Below the pieces are notes generated by a model. That model ran no database searches. It was not told the DNA's origin and saw nothing but the letters and a program-made list of their open reading frames with translations. Below, piece after piece: positions 8,479 to 15,343 of a DNA stretch of 64,000 nucleotides. The DNA comes from Candidatus Pelagibacter ubique HIMB140. GTDB taxonomy: Bacteria > Pseudomonadota > Alphaproteobacteria > Pelagibacterales > Pelagibacteraceae. Where the stretch lies: positions 1-64,000 of the forward strand of contig NZ_LAMZ01000001.1 of the NCBI RefSeq assembly GCF_025558165.1. Reading direction: 5' to 3'. Within the stretch, counting starts at the first letter, position 1. The number at the start of each line of letters is the position of its first letter. Made by a program: the position numbers and the translations under genes.

Positions 8479-8679
8479 ATGCAAAACAATCAATCTAAAA
8501 GTAAAAAAGGTATCTTAGAAACTATGTACGATGCCATAATGGAAAAAGGTGGACCAGTAGGACCGATAACTCAGTCATTAGTAGATTTATGGGAAAAACC
8601 AATTGAAACAAGTCCTGAAGATAAAAAGATAATTATTAGTTATTTAAAAAAAGGAGGTTCTGATGGGAAAAATAATTAA
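8479..8679 (+). CDS. small hypothetical protein
   Basis: 66 residues with an ATG 5-6 bases after a strong AAAGGAGAC Shine-Dalgarno. The sequence has a Lys-rich start, a central GGPVGPITQSLVDLWEKP stretch and a Gly/Lys-rich end. The downstream gene starts inside its last codons (overlap 8663-8679) with its own AAGGAGG, so the two are coupled. Small paired, tightly coupled genes on mobile elements are sometimes regulators or toxin-antitoxin pairs, but nothing here allows that call. Confidence 0.6.
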   Translation: MQNNQSKSKKGILETMYDAIMEKGGPVGPITQSLVDLWEKPIETSPEDKKIIISYLKKGGSDGKNN

Positions 8680-8830
8680 AACCATCCTAGCAACAGAGGA
8701 TAATGACCCAATGGGTTTACTTAATACTTATGAAGTTTTTAATCCAAAAAAATATAAACAAAAATATTCAAATAATCATAACCTTAAGGATAAAAAAATA
8801 TATAAGACTAAAAAGAAAAAAATAATTTAA
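8663..8830 (+). CDS. small basic protein, coupled to the gene before it
   Basis: 55 residues, short for automatic calling. ATG 8663 is preceded by AAGGAGG at 8651-8657, a near-perfect Shine-Dalgarno, inside the end of the 66-residue gene. The N-terminus is hydrophobic/acidic (MGKIIKTILATEDNDP) and the C-terminus is a Lys-rich tail. The last four codons and the stop lie within the right copy of the 54-bp inverted repeat. Unknown function. Confidence 0.6.
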   Translation: MGKIIKTILATEDNDPMGLLNTYEVFNPKKYKQKYSNNHNLKDKKIYKTKKKKII

Positions 8831-8871
8831 CACAAAAATCTCTCAGGGTAATCGTATAGTCACCCAAAATA
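8818..8871. repeat. 54-bp inverted repeat, right copy
   Basis: Exact reverse complement of 1-54. It covers the stop codon of the 55-residue gene and ends where the putative P' arm of the attachment site begins. Inside it GGGT and ACCC bracket about 12 bases, a weak dyad. Recombination between the two copies would invert the whole 8.8-kb restriction block. Confidence 0.9.
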
Positions 8872-9011
8872 TTTTCCCCCTTACCACTCTAAATAGAAAA
8901 TATGTGTCACACTAGGGTCACAAATAGATTGATGATAGTAATGATATGTTCTACTTTAGGTTTGAACCGACAGAACTGACAGGTTTGTTTTATTGAGGAA
9001 CTAAAGGTTTT

Positions 9012-9056
9012 TGGTAGCGGGAAGTGGAATCGAACCACTGACCTCGGGCTTATGAG
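9012..9056 (-). tRNA. tRNA(CAT) 3' fragment within att core (not a full gene)
   Basis: Reads on the minus strand from the anticodon loop CTCATAA through variable loop, T-arm AGTGG-TTCGATT-CCACT, acceptor strand and CCA. The 5' half of the tRNA is missing and is replaced by integrase-arm sequence, so it cannot encode a tRNA. It differs from the copy at 12165-12209 by one base in the T-loop (9028 versus 12193). The difference fits a version carried by the element as opposed to the host version. Confidence 0.8.
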
Positions 9057-9138
9057 CCTGTGTTAAACCTACAGAAACCCTTTGGTTTACTTTGTGAAAT
9101 CATTCACACAACCTCGCTTGTCACAACTCTGTCACAAC
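9012..9138. repeat. 127-bp inverted repeat, left copy
   Basis: Reverse complement of 12083-12209 with a single mismatch (9028/12193). It consists of 45 bases of tRNA 3' half plus 82 bases of integrase-proximal arm. One boundary is exactly the tRNA CCA end; the other is just after the second GTCACAA site. The two copies enclose 2.9 kb with the polymerase-like gene, a membrane-protein gene and the integrase. Confidence 0.95.
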
Positions 9139-10571
9139 GAATAGTTCTTGTGCAAGATTTCTCTTTGATATTTTCTTTAGTTTCTAATGATGAATTACTT
9201 GATGAGATAATAGATGAAGTTTTAGGTGAACTTAAAAATAATAGAAAAAATAAACTCAACAAAACATATGAAAAGAGTGAAGCAACAATAACAAGAAAAA
9301 TTATAAATGCTTTATATCAATCTTACTTTTCCATACCTAAGTCATGGGTATCACTTTCATTAAGAGCCAAACATTATTCAGGAACAGGTTTAAGCTATAG
9401 AGCTTTAAGAAGAGTATTTAATACATTGGTACAAAAGAAACTTATTATTTATAAAATTGGTAATGAATATTCCTCTAAGGTTACACGAATTTATCCAGCA
9501 AAAAGATTAATTATATTATTTAAAAAGATAGGGCATGTATGGAGAAAATACGAAATAGATAACAATGAAGTTATTATTGTTAGAGAAAAAGATAAAAATA
9601 AGAATAAAAAATTAATCAAAACACCCAACAACAAAACAGCAAGAACACTAAGAAAGAACTTAAATTTAATTAATGAAGAACTTTCAAAACACTGTTTAGC
9701 ATTAGATATTGATGATGATGCTTATCTCCTTTTAGAGAAAGAATTAAAAAAACATACAAGAAAAGGAAAGTCAGAATATAACTGGACAGAGAAAACACCT
9801 TTTTCAATTAACTATTCAAGATTTAAATTAGTAAGAATTTTTTCTAATAAAAAACTTAATCTACATGGAAGATTTTATGGTGGGTGGTGGCAGTCATTAC
9901 CTGAGAGATACAGACAACATATAACTATAGATGGAAGACAAACATTGGAGGTTGATTACTCAACTTTAGCACTAAGAATGATTTATAGTCTTAAAAATAA
10001 ACCTTTAGATGATTCTAAAGACCCTTTTGATTTAGGACTTAAACCTACTAAAGAACAAAGAAAGATAATTAAAAAATTTGCTTATGCACTTATAAATGAC
10101 ATCAAAGGAACATTTAGACTGTCTAATGAGCAATATAAGATTTTAGGAGTTAAACATAATCAACTTTTAGAATTAATAAAAAAGCATCATCCTCCTTTAA
10201 TTGAATTTCTTAAGTCTGAAATTGGTTTAAAACTAATGTACCTGGACTCTGTAATTGCTGAAGATATTATTCTCAGTCTACTAAAGAAGAAAATCTTAGT
10301 ATTACCTATACATGATAGTTTTATAGTAGGTCGTAAGTATGTTGGTGAATTAACAAAGCAAATGAACAAATCCTTTAAAAAAATCTTAAAACAAAACCCT
10401 AAGTTTGATATTTCAGAACCTAAGTGGAGACTTGATTTCTATAATTCGCTAACAAATACTAATGATAAAATAGATAGATTTAATAAAAGAAATTATGAGA
10501 TTGATATAGGAAGAAAAAGTAGTTTGTACCTTAAGTATTATTTTTCTTGGAAAGAAAAGTTCAATAATTAA
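9060..10571 (+). CDS. family-A polymerase-like protein (reduced palm/fingers core)
   Basis: The open frame allows 503 residues, but the first 27 codons lie in the att repeat. The real start is probably further in (GTG 9150 or TTG 9165, neither with a good ribosome site), or the N-terminus was lost at the repeat junction. Order of motifs matches DNA polymerase I: HGRFYGGW (like TGR), motif A VDYSTLALR (Asp codon 9954), an O-helix-like R-x3-K-x3-Y (Arg codon 10059, RKIIKKFAYALIN), and motif C PIHDSF (His codon 10311). The steric-gate Glu of motif A is Ala, the O-helix Tyr is Asn, and motif C has Ser after Asp. No exonuclease domains. Likely a replication or priming enzyme of the element; family name not known to me. 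Confidence 0.65.
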   Translation: MLNLQKPFGLLCEIIHTTSLVTTLSQRIVLVQDFSLIFSLVSNDELLDEIIDEVLGELKNNRKNKLNKTYEKSEATITRKIINALYQSYFSIPKSWVSLSLRAKHYSGTGLSYRALRRVFNTLVQKKLIIYKIGNEYSSKVTRIYPAKRLIILFKKIGHVWRKYEIDNNEVIIVREKDKNKNKKLIKTPNNKTARTLRKNLNLINEELSKHCLALDIDDDAYLLLEKELKKHTRKGKSEYNWTEKTPFSINYSRFKLVRIFSNKKLNLHGRFYGGWWQSLPERYRQHITIDGRQTLEVDYSTLALRMIYSLKNKPLDDSKDPFDLGLKPTKEQRKIIKKFAYALINDIKGTFRLSNEQYKILGVKHNQLLELIKKHHPPLIEFLKSEIGLKLMYLDSVIAEDIILSLLKKKILVLPIHDSFIVGRKYVGELTKQMNKSFKKILKQNPKFDISEPKWRLDFYNSLTNTNDKIDRFNKRNYEIDIGRKSSLYLKYYFSWKEKFNN

Positions 10572-10615
10572 CTTTATTTTTTATATCTATTGTTCCCTCA
10601 ATACCGGAAACGCTT

Positions 10616-11008
10616 TTATGATAAGATGCCTTGGGTGTAGTGGCAAATAGCAATTATTATCAATTGAATTATAATACAAGGTAAAATCCCCGCTGTATTT
10701 GGTAAGTCTACCAACATAACATTGTCAGGTTTTAATTTATTCTTGGTAGAATATTTAACTAATTCTCTAGTAGAAATAGCCCCAGATATTACCATTCCCG
10801 AAGGAATTAGGACTATCATATATAAAACACTAAGGTCTAAAATTACTACATTTAAAATAGCTATCCACCAAAGCACCATGGCTTTAAAATTAGTTGTTCC
10901 CCAGGACTCCTGACCTCCCATTTGCTTGGGTTTAAAAATTGAACCAACAGTCCAAGTCAAAAGAAGTACGAAAGTTATTAACCAAACAGCATAGTGCAAA
11001 AAGACCAT
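10616..11008 (-). CDS. small membrane protein of unknown function
   Basis: 130 residues with three hydrophobic regions: about 4-24, 42-78 (long enough for one or two spans, with a PSG break) and 104-127. Short polar loops join them. No family is recognised. It lies between the polymerase-like gene and the integrase, converging with the former, and its base composition looks slightly less AT-rich than its neighbours. The 108 bases between it and the integrase hold no gene; two TAAAGTG repeats occur there (11082-11106). Confidence 0.5.
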   Translation of the reverse strand: MVFLHYAVWLITFVLLLTWTVGSIFKPKQMGGQESWGTTNFKAMVLWWIAILNVVILDLSVLYMIVLIPSGMVISGAISTRELVKYSTKNKLKPDNVMLVDLPNTAGILPCIIIQLIIIAICHYTQGILS

Positions 11009-11116
11009 GTCAACATACTAATACAAAAATGTTTTTAAAAACAGATAATGAAAGACAAATGAATAAATTATTTTTTATCCCTAAAGTGGAACTTATTTAT
11101 CTAAAGTGTCCTAATC

Positions 11117-12067
11117 TCAAAACTTCTGTATTTTTTGTGCTAAATTCTCAATTTTAAGATGGGTGTATCTAATTAGTTGCCTTACATCTCTATGACCTGA
11201 AATCATACTAACTTCAGGTATAGATAGACCTTTTTCAAAAAATCTAGAAATAGCCTCATGTCTTAAATCATGAAAATGTAAATTCTCTATTCCACCTCTC
11301 TTTAACATTCTACTCCAACATAATCTTAGTGCATTAGCACTTACTGGATAGGGAAGAGTACTTCTATTGAGAATATCTTTAGCTTTGTTAGTTAATGGAA
11401 CTTTTCTAGGAAAACCATTCTTCGAGTCTGGAAGATAAATTATATCAGTTTCTATATTCTCTGGCTTAATCTTTAATATTTCACTTCTTCTTAATCCAGT
11501 TTCAATAGCAAGCTCAATAATATTTATTATATGTGGGTTTCTAAAAGGTTCATTTAGGATATATTTTAATTCATTATCCGATAATCGCCTTTCTCTAGGT
11601 GGATTACATCTAGGCTTAGGAACGTTTGCAAGTGGATTAAATGGAATAGGGTAGCTCCACTGTTTAATTGCAACATTGTACAAATGATGAAGTAAAGCTA
11701 AATCATATTTACACGCTCTATTTCCGTCAGGTAAACGCTTATTTTTAAATTCAACAAAATCCCTAGTCTTTAATTGATAGACTTTTCTTTGAGATATTGG
11801 TTCTCTTAGCAATCTTTTTATTCTTAAGACTTCTCTATCAAAACCTTTTTTCAAAGGTGTAACTTCTTTAAGGTATCTATTCAATAAATCAGACAGTAAG
11901 AGAGTTTTGTCTAAAACTTCAAATTCCTGACCTAAGTTAATTTTACTTTCCATTAGTTTGCCCCATCTTTGAGCATCTTTTAAATGAAAGAAAGTTTTGC
12001 TTCTTTGAAACCCTTGGTTTCTTACTTGCACTTGGTATTTACCATTTCTTTTTCTTATTGATGCCAT
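11117..12067 (-). CDS. tyrosine recombinase / phage-type integrase
   Basis: 316 residues from ATG 12067 (MASIRKRNGKYQVQ), which has a GGAG ribosome site; the longer frame to 12139 runs into the att arm and is rejected. The N-terminal 60 residues form an arm-binding-type domain. The middle is the core-binding domain. The C-terminal catalytic domain shows the Arg in ETGLRRSE, HDLRH (His-x-x-Arg), SGHR and the nucleophile Tyr in IRYTHL. It catalyses site-specific integration and excision. Its promoter end abuts an arm with two TTGTGAC sites and a tRNA core, which is the typical layout of a tRNA-targeting element. Confidence 0.93.
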   Translation of the reverse strand: MASIRKRNGKYQVQVRNQGFQRSKTFFHLKDAQRWGKLMESKINLGQEFEVLDKTLLLSDLLNRYLKEVTPLKKGFDREVLRIKRLLREPISQRKVYQLKTRDFVEFKNKRLPDGNRACKYDLALLHHLYNVAIKQWSYPIPFNPLANVPKPRCNPPRERRLSDNELKYILNEPFRNPHIINIIELAIETGLRRSEILKIKPENIETDIIYLPDSKNGFPRKVPLTNKAKDILNRSTLPYPVSANALRLCWSRMLKRGGIENLHFHDLRHEAISRFFEKGLSIPEVSMISGHRDVRQLIRYTHLKIENLAQKIQKF

Positions 12068-12082
12068 TGCATTTTCTCCTCT

Positions 12083-12209
12083 GTTGTGACAGAGTTGTGA
12101 CAAGCGAGGTTGTGTGAATGATTTCACAAAGTAAACCAAAGGGTTTCTGTAGGTTTAACACAGGCTCATAAGCCCGAGGTCAGTGGTTCGATCCCACTTC
12201 CCGCTACCA
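12083..12209. repeat. 127-bp inverted repeat, right copy; integrase arm plus core (attR-like)
   Basis: Carries the arm sites TTGTGAC at 12084-12090 and 12095-12101 (11 bp apart) and the tRNA core ending at 12209. Directly beyond it is chromosomal apt sequence, so this copy is a hybrid arm-core-host site, the expected right end of an integrated element. Its partner is 9012-9138. Confidence 0.9.
12165..12209 (+). tRNA. tRNA(CAT) 3' half at the integration site (attB-derived)
   Basis: Positions 32-76 of a tRNA: anticodon loop CTCATAA, GCCCG, variable AGGTC, T-arm AGTGG-TTCGATC-CCACT, acceptor TCCCGCT, A, CCA. The bases before position 32 (ACAGG) cannot pair with GCCCG, so the 5' half here is element DNA. 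The crossover therefore lies in the anticodon loop. With anticodon CAT it is tRNA-Met (initiator or elongator) or the lysidine-type tRNA-Ile; the 5' half needed to decide is outside the window. Confidence 0.8.
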
Positions 12210-12210
12210 T

Positions 12211-12738
12211 TTAATGTCCTGGAAATTCTATTAAATTTTCAACTTTATAATTTTTATTTACCAAATTATCTGATCCACCTAAATCAAATAAATTAATAAC
12301 GAAAACAAATGCAGATACTTTTGCATCACACATTTCAACTAATTTAGCAGCAGCTTCAGCGGTACCACCTGTTGCAATTAAGTCATCAATAATTAAAACA
12401 GACTCATCTTTTAAAATAGAATCTTTATGAACCTCAATAGTTGCAGTGCCATATTCTAATTCAAAATCTACAGAATGTACTTCGGCTGGTAATTTATTTT
12501 TTTTTCTCAACATTATAAAAGGTTTTTTAAGTATATAAGAAACAGCAGAGGCAAACACGAAACCCCTTGATTCTATTGCAGCAATTTTATCAATTTTGTA
12601 TTTTTTAGATCTTTCAATAATTTGATTAATTGTTTCAGCAAAAGCTTCCTCGTTTTTAATTAGAGTAGTTATATCCCTAAATAGAATACCTTTTTTAGGA
12701 TAATCAGGAATTGATCTAATATGATCTTTTAAATTCAT
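12211..12738 (-). CDS. apt: adenine phosphoribosyltransferase
   Basis: 175 residues from ATG 12738; a TTG at 12747 would add three. It makes AMP from adenine and PRPP in the cytoplasm. The PRPP loop VLIIDDLIATGGT, the early PDYPKKGILFRDITT and the KLPAE stretch are all typical. Its stop lies one base from the tRNA fragment, so it is the first core gene after the element. It is divergent from mtnP with only 33 bases between, and mtnP releases adenine, so the pair works in one salvage route. Confidence 0.95.
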   Translation of the reverse strand: MNLKDHIRSIPDYPKKGILFRDITTLIKNEEAFAETINQIIERSKKYKIDKIAAIESRGFVFASAVSYILKKPFIMLRKKNKLPAEVHSVDFELEYGTATIEVHKDSILKDESVLIIDDLIATGGTAEAAAKLVEMCDAKVSAFVFVINLFDLGGSDNLVNKNYKVENLIEFPGH

Positions 12739-12771
12739 AATACTCAATTATAAATAAATATATTTTAAATT

Positions 12772-13644
12772 ATGACAACAAATAAATTAGCAATAATTGG
12801 TGGAAGTGGTCTTTATGATGTTGAAGAATTTACTGACAGAGAATTATTAGAAATTAATACACCCTGGGGCAAACCATCTGATCAAATATTAAAAACTAAT
12901 TATAAAAATAAAGAAGTATATTTTTTACCTAGACATGGAAGAGGGCATTTTGTTTCTCCATCGAATATAAATTTTAAAGCAAATATTGATGCATTAAAAC
13001 AGTTGGGTGTTACTGATATTGTTTCAGTTTCAGCCGTAGGATCTTTGAAAGAAGAGTTGCAACCTGGAAAATTTGTTATTATTGATCAATTTATTGATAG
13101 AACTTTTGCAAGAGTAAAAACTTTTTTTGATGATGAAATTGTTGCTCATGTATCTATGGCACATCCTACATCTAATGGATTAATGAATGCATGCGAAGAT
13201 GCAATTAAAAAATCTAATATAGAATATCAAAGAAATGGAACTTATGTAGTTATGGAGGGTCCTCAATTTTCAACATTGGCAGAATCTAATTTATATAGAT
13301 CTTGGAAAGCTGATGTAATTGGTATGACCAATATGCCTGAAGCAAAGCTCGCAAGAGAGGCAGAAATTAGATATGCATCAGTTTCAATGGTAACAGATTT
13401 TGATTGTTGGCACCCAGATCATGAAAATGTTGATGTTCAACAAGTAATAAAAGTTTTGTTAGGAAATGCTGAAAAAGCAAAAGTGATGATTAAAAATTTA
13501 ATTGATAATTTTGAAAGCCATATAGATCCAAATGATCCAACTAATAATTGCTTAGATGTGGCTATCATTACTGCTCCGGAAAAACGAACCCAAAAAACAA
13601 TACACAAGTTAAAAACTGTTGCAGGTAGAGTTTTGATTAAATGA
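12772..13644 (+). CDS. mtnP: S-methyl-5'-thioadenosine phosphorylase
   Basis: 290 residues, normal for the family. It splits methylthioadenosine (MTA) with phosphate into adenine and methylthioribose-1-phosphate. Visible family marks are IIGGSGLYD at the start, PRHGRGH, the SAVGSL phosphate region, VVMEGPQFST and GMTNMPEAKLARE, followed by the TDFDCW stretch that binds the purine. First gene of an operon in which all four genes overlap; MTA comes from the aminopropyltransferase encoded by the last gene. Confidence 0.95.
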   Translation: MTTNKLAIIGGSGLYDVEEFTDRELLEINTPWGKPSDQILKTNYKNKEVYFLPRHGRGHFVSPSNINFKANIDALKQLGVTDIVSVSAVGSLKEELQPGKFVIIDQFIDRTFARVKTFFDDEIVAHVSMAHPTSNGLMNACEDAIKKSNIEYQRNGTYVVMEGPQFSTLAESNLYRSWKADVIGMTNMPEAKLAREAEIRYASVSMVTDFDCWHPDHENVDVQQVIKVLLGNAEKAKVMIKNLIDNFESHIDPNDPTNNCLDVAIITAPEKRTQKTIHKLKTVAGRVLIK

Positions 13645-14711
13645 GAATTCAAGGAAAAGAATATCGTACAATATGGTACGAGGATAAGATAGTAAAAATA
13701 ATTGATCAAACAAAGCTTCCACATCAATTTATAATAAAAAATCTTAAATCAGTTAAAGATGCAATAAATGCAATCAAAGTTATGGAAGTTAGAGGTGCTC
13801 CTTTAATTGGGGCAACAGCTGCTTACGGAATAGTTTTAGCTATTCAAGAGAACAACTCTCAAGAATTTATAAGCAAATGTTCAGAAGAATTAATTAAATC
13901 AAGACCTACTGCGATAAACTTAAAATGGGCAGTTGATCGTATGATGAAAAAATTATCTGGCATCAATAGTAATCAAATTTTAGATGTAGCTTTAAAAGAA
14001 GCTAAAGAAATTTGTGATGAGGATGAAAAATTTTGTGAGAATATAGGTATTAATGGATTAAGAATAATTGAAGAAATTTACAATAAGAAAAAAAGTACAG
14101 TAAATATTTTAACTCATTGCAATGCAGGTTGGTTAGCAACAATTAATTGGGGCACAGCAACTTCACCGATTTATCATGCTCATAAAAAAGGAATTCCGGT
14201 TCATGTATGGGTAGATGAAACAAGACCAAGGAACCAAGGTGCAAATTTAACTTCATATGAGTTAAATGAGGAACAAATTTCAAATACAATTATAGCTGAT
14301 AATACTGGTGGTATTTTAATGCAAAGAGGCGAAGTTGACATGTGTATTGTTGGAACAGATAGAACTTTATCAAATGGAGACGTTTGTAATAAAATTGGAA
14401 CTTATTTAAAAGCTTTAGCTGCACATGATAATAAAGTTCCTTTTTATGTTGCACTCCCAAGTTCAACTATTGATTGGAATATTAAAGATGCAAGAGACAT
14501 TCCAATTGAGGAGAGAAACTCTGAGGAATTATCTCATGTAGAGGGTATTGATGAAAACAATGAAGTTAAAAAAGTTTTGATTTACCCAAAGAAAAGTAAA
14601 GCAATGAATTTAGCTTTTGATGTAACTCCTGCAAAATATGTAAGTGGATTGATTACTGAGAGAGGAGTAAGTGAAGCTTCTGCCAATGGACTAAAAAACT
14701 TATTCAAATGA
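13641..14711 (+). CDS. mtnA: methylthioribose-1-phosphate isomerase
   Basis: 356 residues, full length. It converts methylthioribose-1-phosphate to methylthioribulose-1-phosphate. The sequence shows the early GAPLIG motif, the catalytic Cys in LTHCNAGWLAT, and GTDRTLSNGDVCNKIGTY with the catalytic Asp. The start overlaps the mtnP stop by 4 bases (ATGA), which implies translational coupling. The related eIF2B-like branch is less likely because the TxCNxG and GxDR motifs are intact. Confidence 0.95.
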   Translation: MRIQGKEYRTIWYEDKIVKIIDQTKLPHQFIIKNLKSVKDAINAIKVMEVRGAPLIGATAAYGIVLAIQENNSQEFISKCSEELIKSRPTAINLKWAVDRMMKKLSGINSNQILDVALKEAKEICDEDEKFCENIGINGLRIIEEIYNKKKSTVNILTHCNAGWLATINWGTATSPIYHAHKKGIPVHVWVDETRPRNQGANLTSYELNEEQISNTIIADNTGGILMQRGEVDMCIVGTDRTLSNGDVCNKIGTYLKALAAHDNKVPFYVALPSSTIDWNIKDARDIPIEERNSEELSHVEGIDENNEVKKVLIYPKKSKAMNLAFDVTPAKYVSGLITERGVSEASANGLKNLFK

Positions 14712-15343
14712 AAAATTTAAGTTCTGAAATTATTCGATATTCAAAAATGCTGAACACAAAAAAATTATCAGCTTTAAGATCTGGGAATATTTCAGTAAGG
14801 TATAAAAATGGTTTTTTAATTTCCCCGTCTGGAAAAAAATACTCAACTTTAAAAAATAAAGATATAGTTTTCGTTTCATTAGATGGTGAGTTTGACAAAA
14901 AAAAAGGTATTCCATCTTCAGAATGGAAATTTCATCAAGATATTTATAAAAATAAAAAAGAAGCTAAAGCGATTGTTCATGCTCATTCAACAAATGCAAC
15001 TGCAGTATCTACTCATAATAAAGGAATACCTCCTTTTCATTACATGGTTGCAATGGCTGGTGGCCATGACATTAAATGTGCAAAATATGCTACCTTTGGA
15101 ACAAGAGAGTTATCCAAAAATATTTTGAGAGCTCTAAAAGGTAGAAAAGCCTGTTTAATTGCAAATCACGGTCAGATTGCATTTGAAGATAATTTACCAA
15201 AAGCTTTTGAGTTAGCTGAAGAGGTTGAAAATATATCGCTTCAGTATATAACGAGCCTGAAATTGGGTAAGCCTAAAATTCTTTCTATAGCAGAAATGAA
15301 TAAAGTTTTATCCAAAGCTAAAAATTATAAAAAGGATAGCTAA
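14708..15343 (+). CDS. class II aldolase, probable methylthioribulose-1-phosphate aldolase
   Basis: 211 residues of the FucA/AraD zinc-aldolase fold. Zinc ligands are visible in HAHS and NHGQI, with the acidic residue in SEWKFHQ. It follows mtnP and mtnA with a 4-base overlap, so its substrate should be methylthioribulose-1-phosphate. Two fates are known for that sugar: dehydration by MtnB (same fold) or cleavage by the FucA-like Ald2 to DHAP and methylthioacetaldehyde. As no mtnC/mtnD follow and the sequence reads like fuculose-phosphate aldolase, cleavage (the DHAP shunt) is preferred. Which of the two is certain only by assay. Confidence 0.8.
   Translation: MKNLSSEIIRYSKMLNTKKLSALRSGNISVRYKNGFLISPSGKKYSTLKNKDIVFVSLDGEFDKKKGIPSSEWKFHQDIYKNKKEAKAIVHAHSTNATAVSTHNKGIPPFHYMVAMAGGHDIKCAKYATFGTRELSKNILRALKGRKACLIANHGQIAFEDNLPKAFELAEEVENISLQYITSLKLGKPKILSIAEMNKVLSKAKNYKKDS

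Larger units (their letters stand above)
8904..9138. other. putative complete integrase attachment site (attP-like)
   Basis: The core is the tRNA 3' fragment (9012-9056, minus sense). On both sides lie pairs of GTCACA sites with identical 11-bp spacing: 8906 and 8917 on one arm, 9120 and 9131 on the other, all in the same orientation. Paired, helically phased arm sites around a tRNA-derived core are the layout of lambda-type integrase att sites. The right-hand arm is identical to the one in front of the integrase gene (12083-12164). This is therefore P-core-P' and not a hybrid site. Inference from pattern; no binding data. Confidence 0.65.
1..12209. mobile_element. tRNA-integrated accessory element, right end defined, left end outside window
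   Basis: The right boundary is set by a tyrosine integrase gene next to a tRNA 3' fragment that ends in CCA at 12209, immediately before core gene apt. The interior carries a restriction-modification cluster, many unrecognised small genes, a polymerase-like gene and inverted repeats, none of which resemble the dense metabolic operons to the right. The left end, which should carry the 5' half of the tRNA, is not seen in the window. Seen: repeats, integrase, tRNA fragment. Inferred: that everything from 1 to 12209 belongs to one element; it could be two nested elements or contain a rearrangement. Confidence 0.75.

Noticed and set aside
1-8871. A DNA transposon bounded by the 54-bp repeats
   Set aside because: No transposase is present between them and no target duplication is visible beyond the repeats; the left edge is also the window edge.
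9012-9056. A functional tRNA-Met gene on the minus strand
   Set aside because: Only positions 32-76 are present; the 5' half is replaced by integrase-arm sequence and no acceptor or D-stem partner exists.
12068-12139. Longer integrase N-terminus from the upstream in-frame Met
   Set aside because: It would be encoded by the att arm with its GTCACA sites; ATG 12067 has a proper ribosome site and a typical start.
1-12209. CRISPR array or cas genes in the accessory region
   Set aside because: No regularly spaced repeats and no Cas-like proteins; the repeats seen are two inverted pairs.
1-12209. A complete prophage
   Set aside because: No terminase, portal, capsid or tail genes are recognisable; only integrase and a polymerase-like gene suggest a phage or satellite origin.
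14708-15343. Calling the aldolase mtnB outright
   Set aside because: The fold is shared, but no mtnC/mtnD follow and the sequence reads more like fuculose-phosphate aldolase; kept as probable aldolase.
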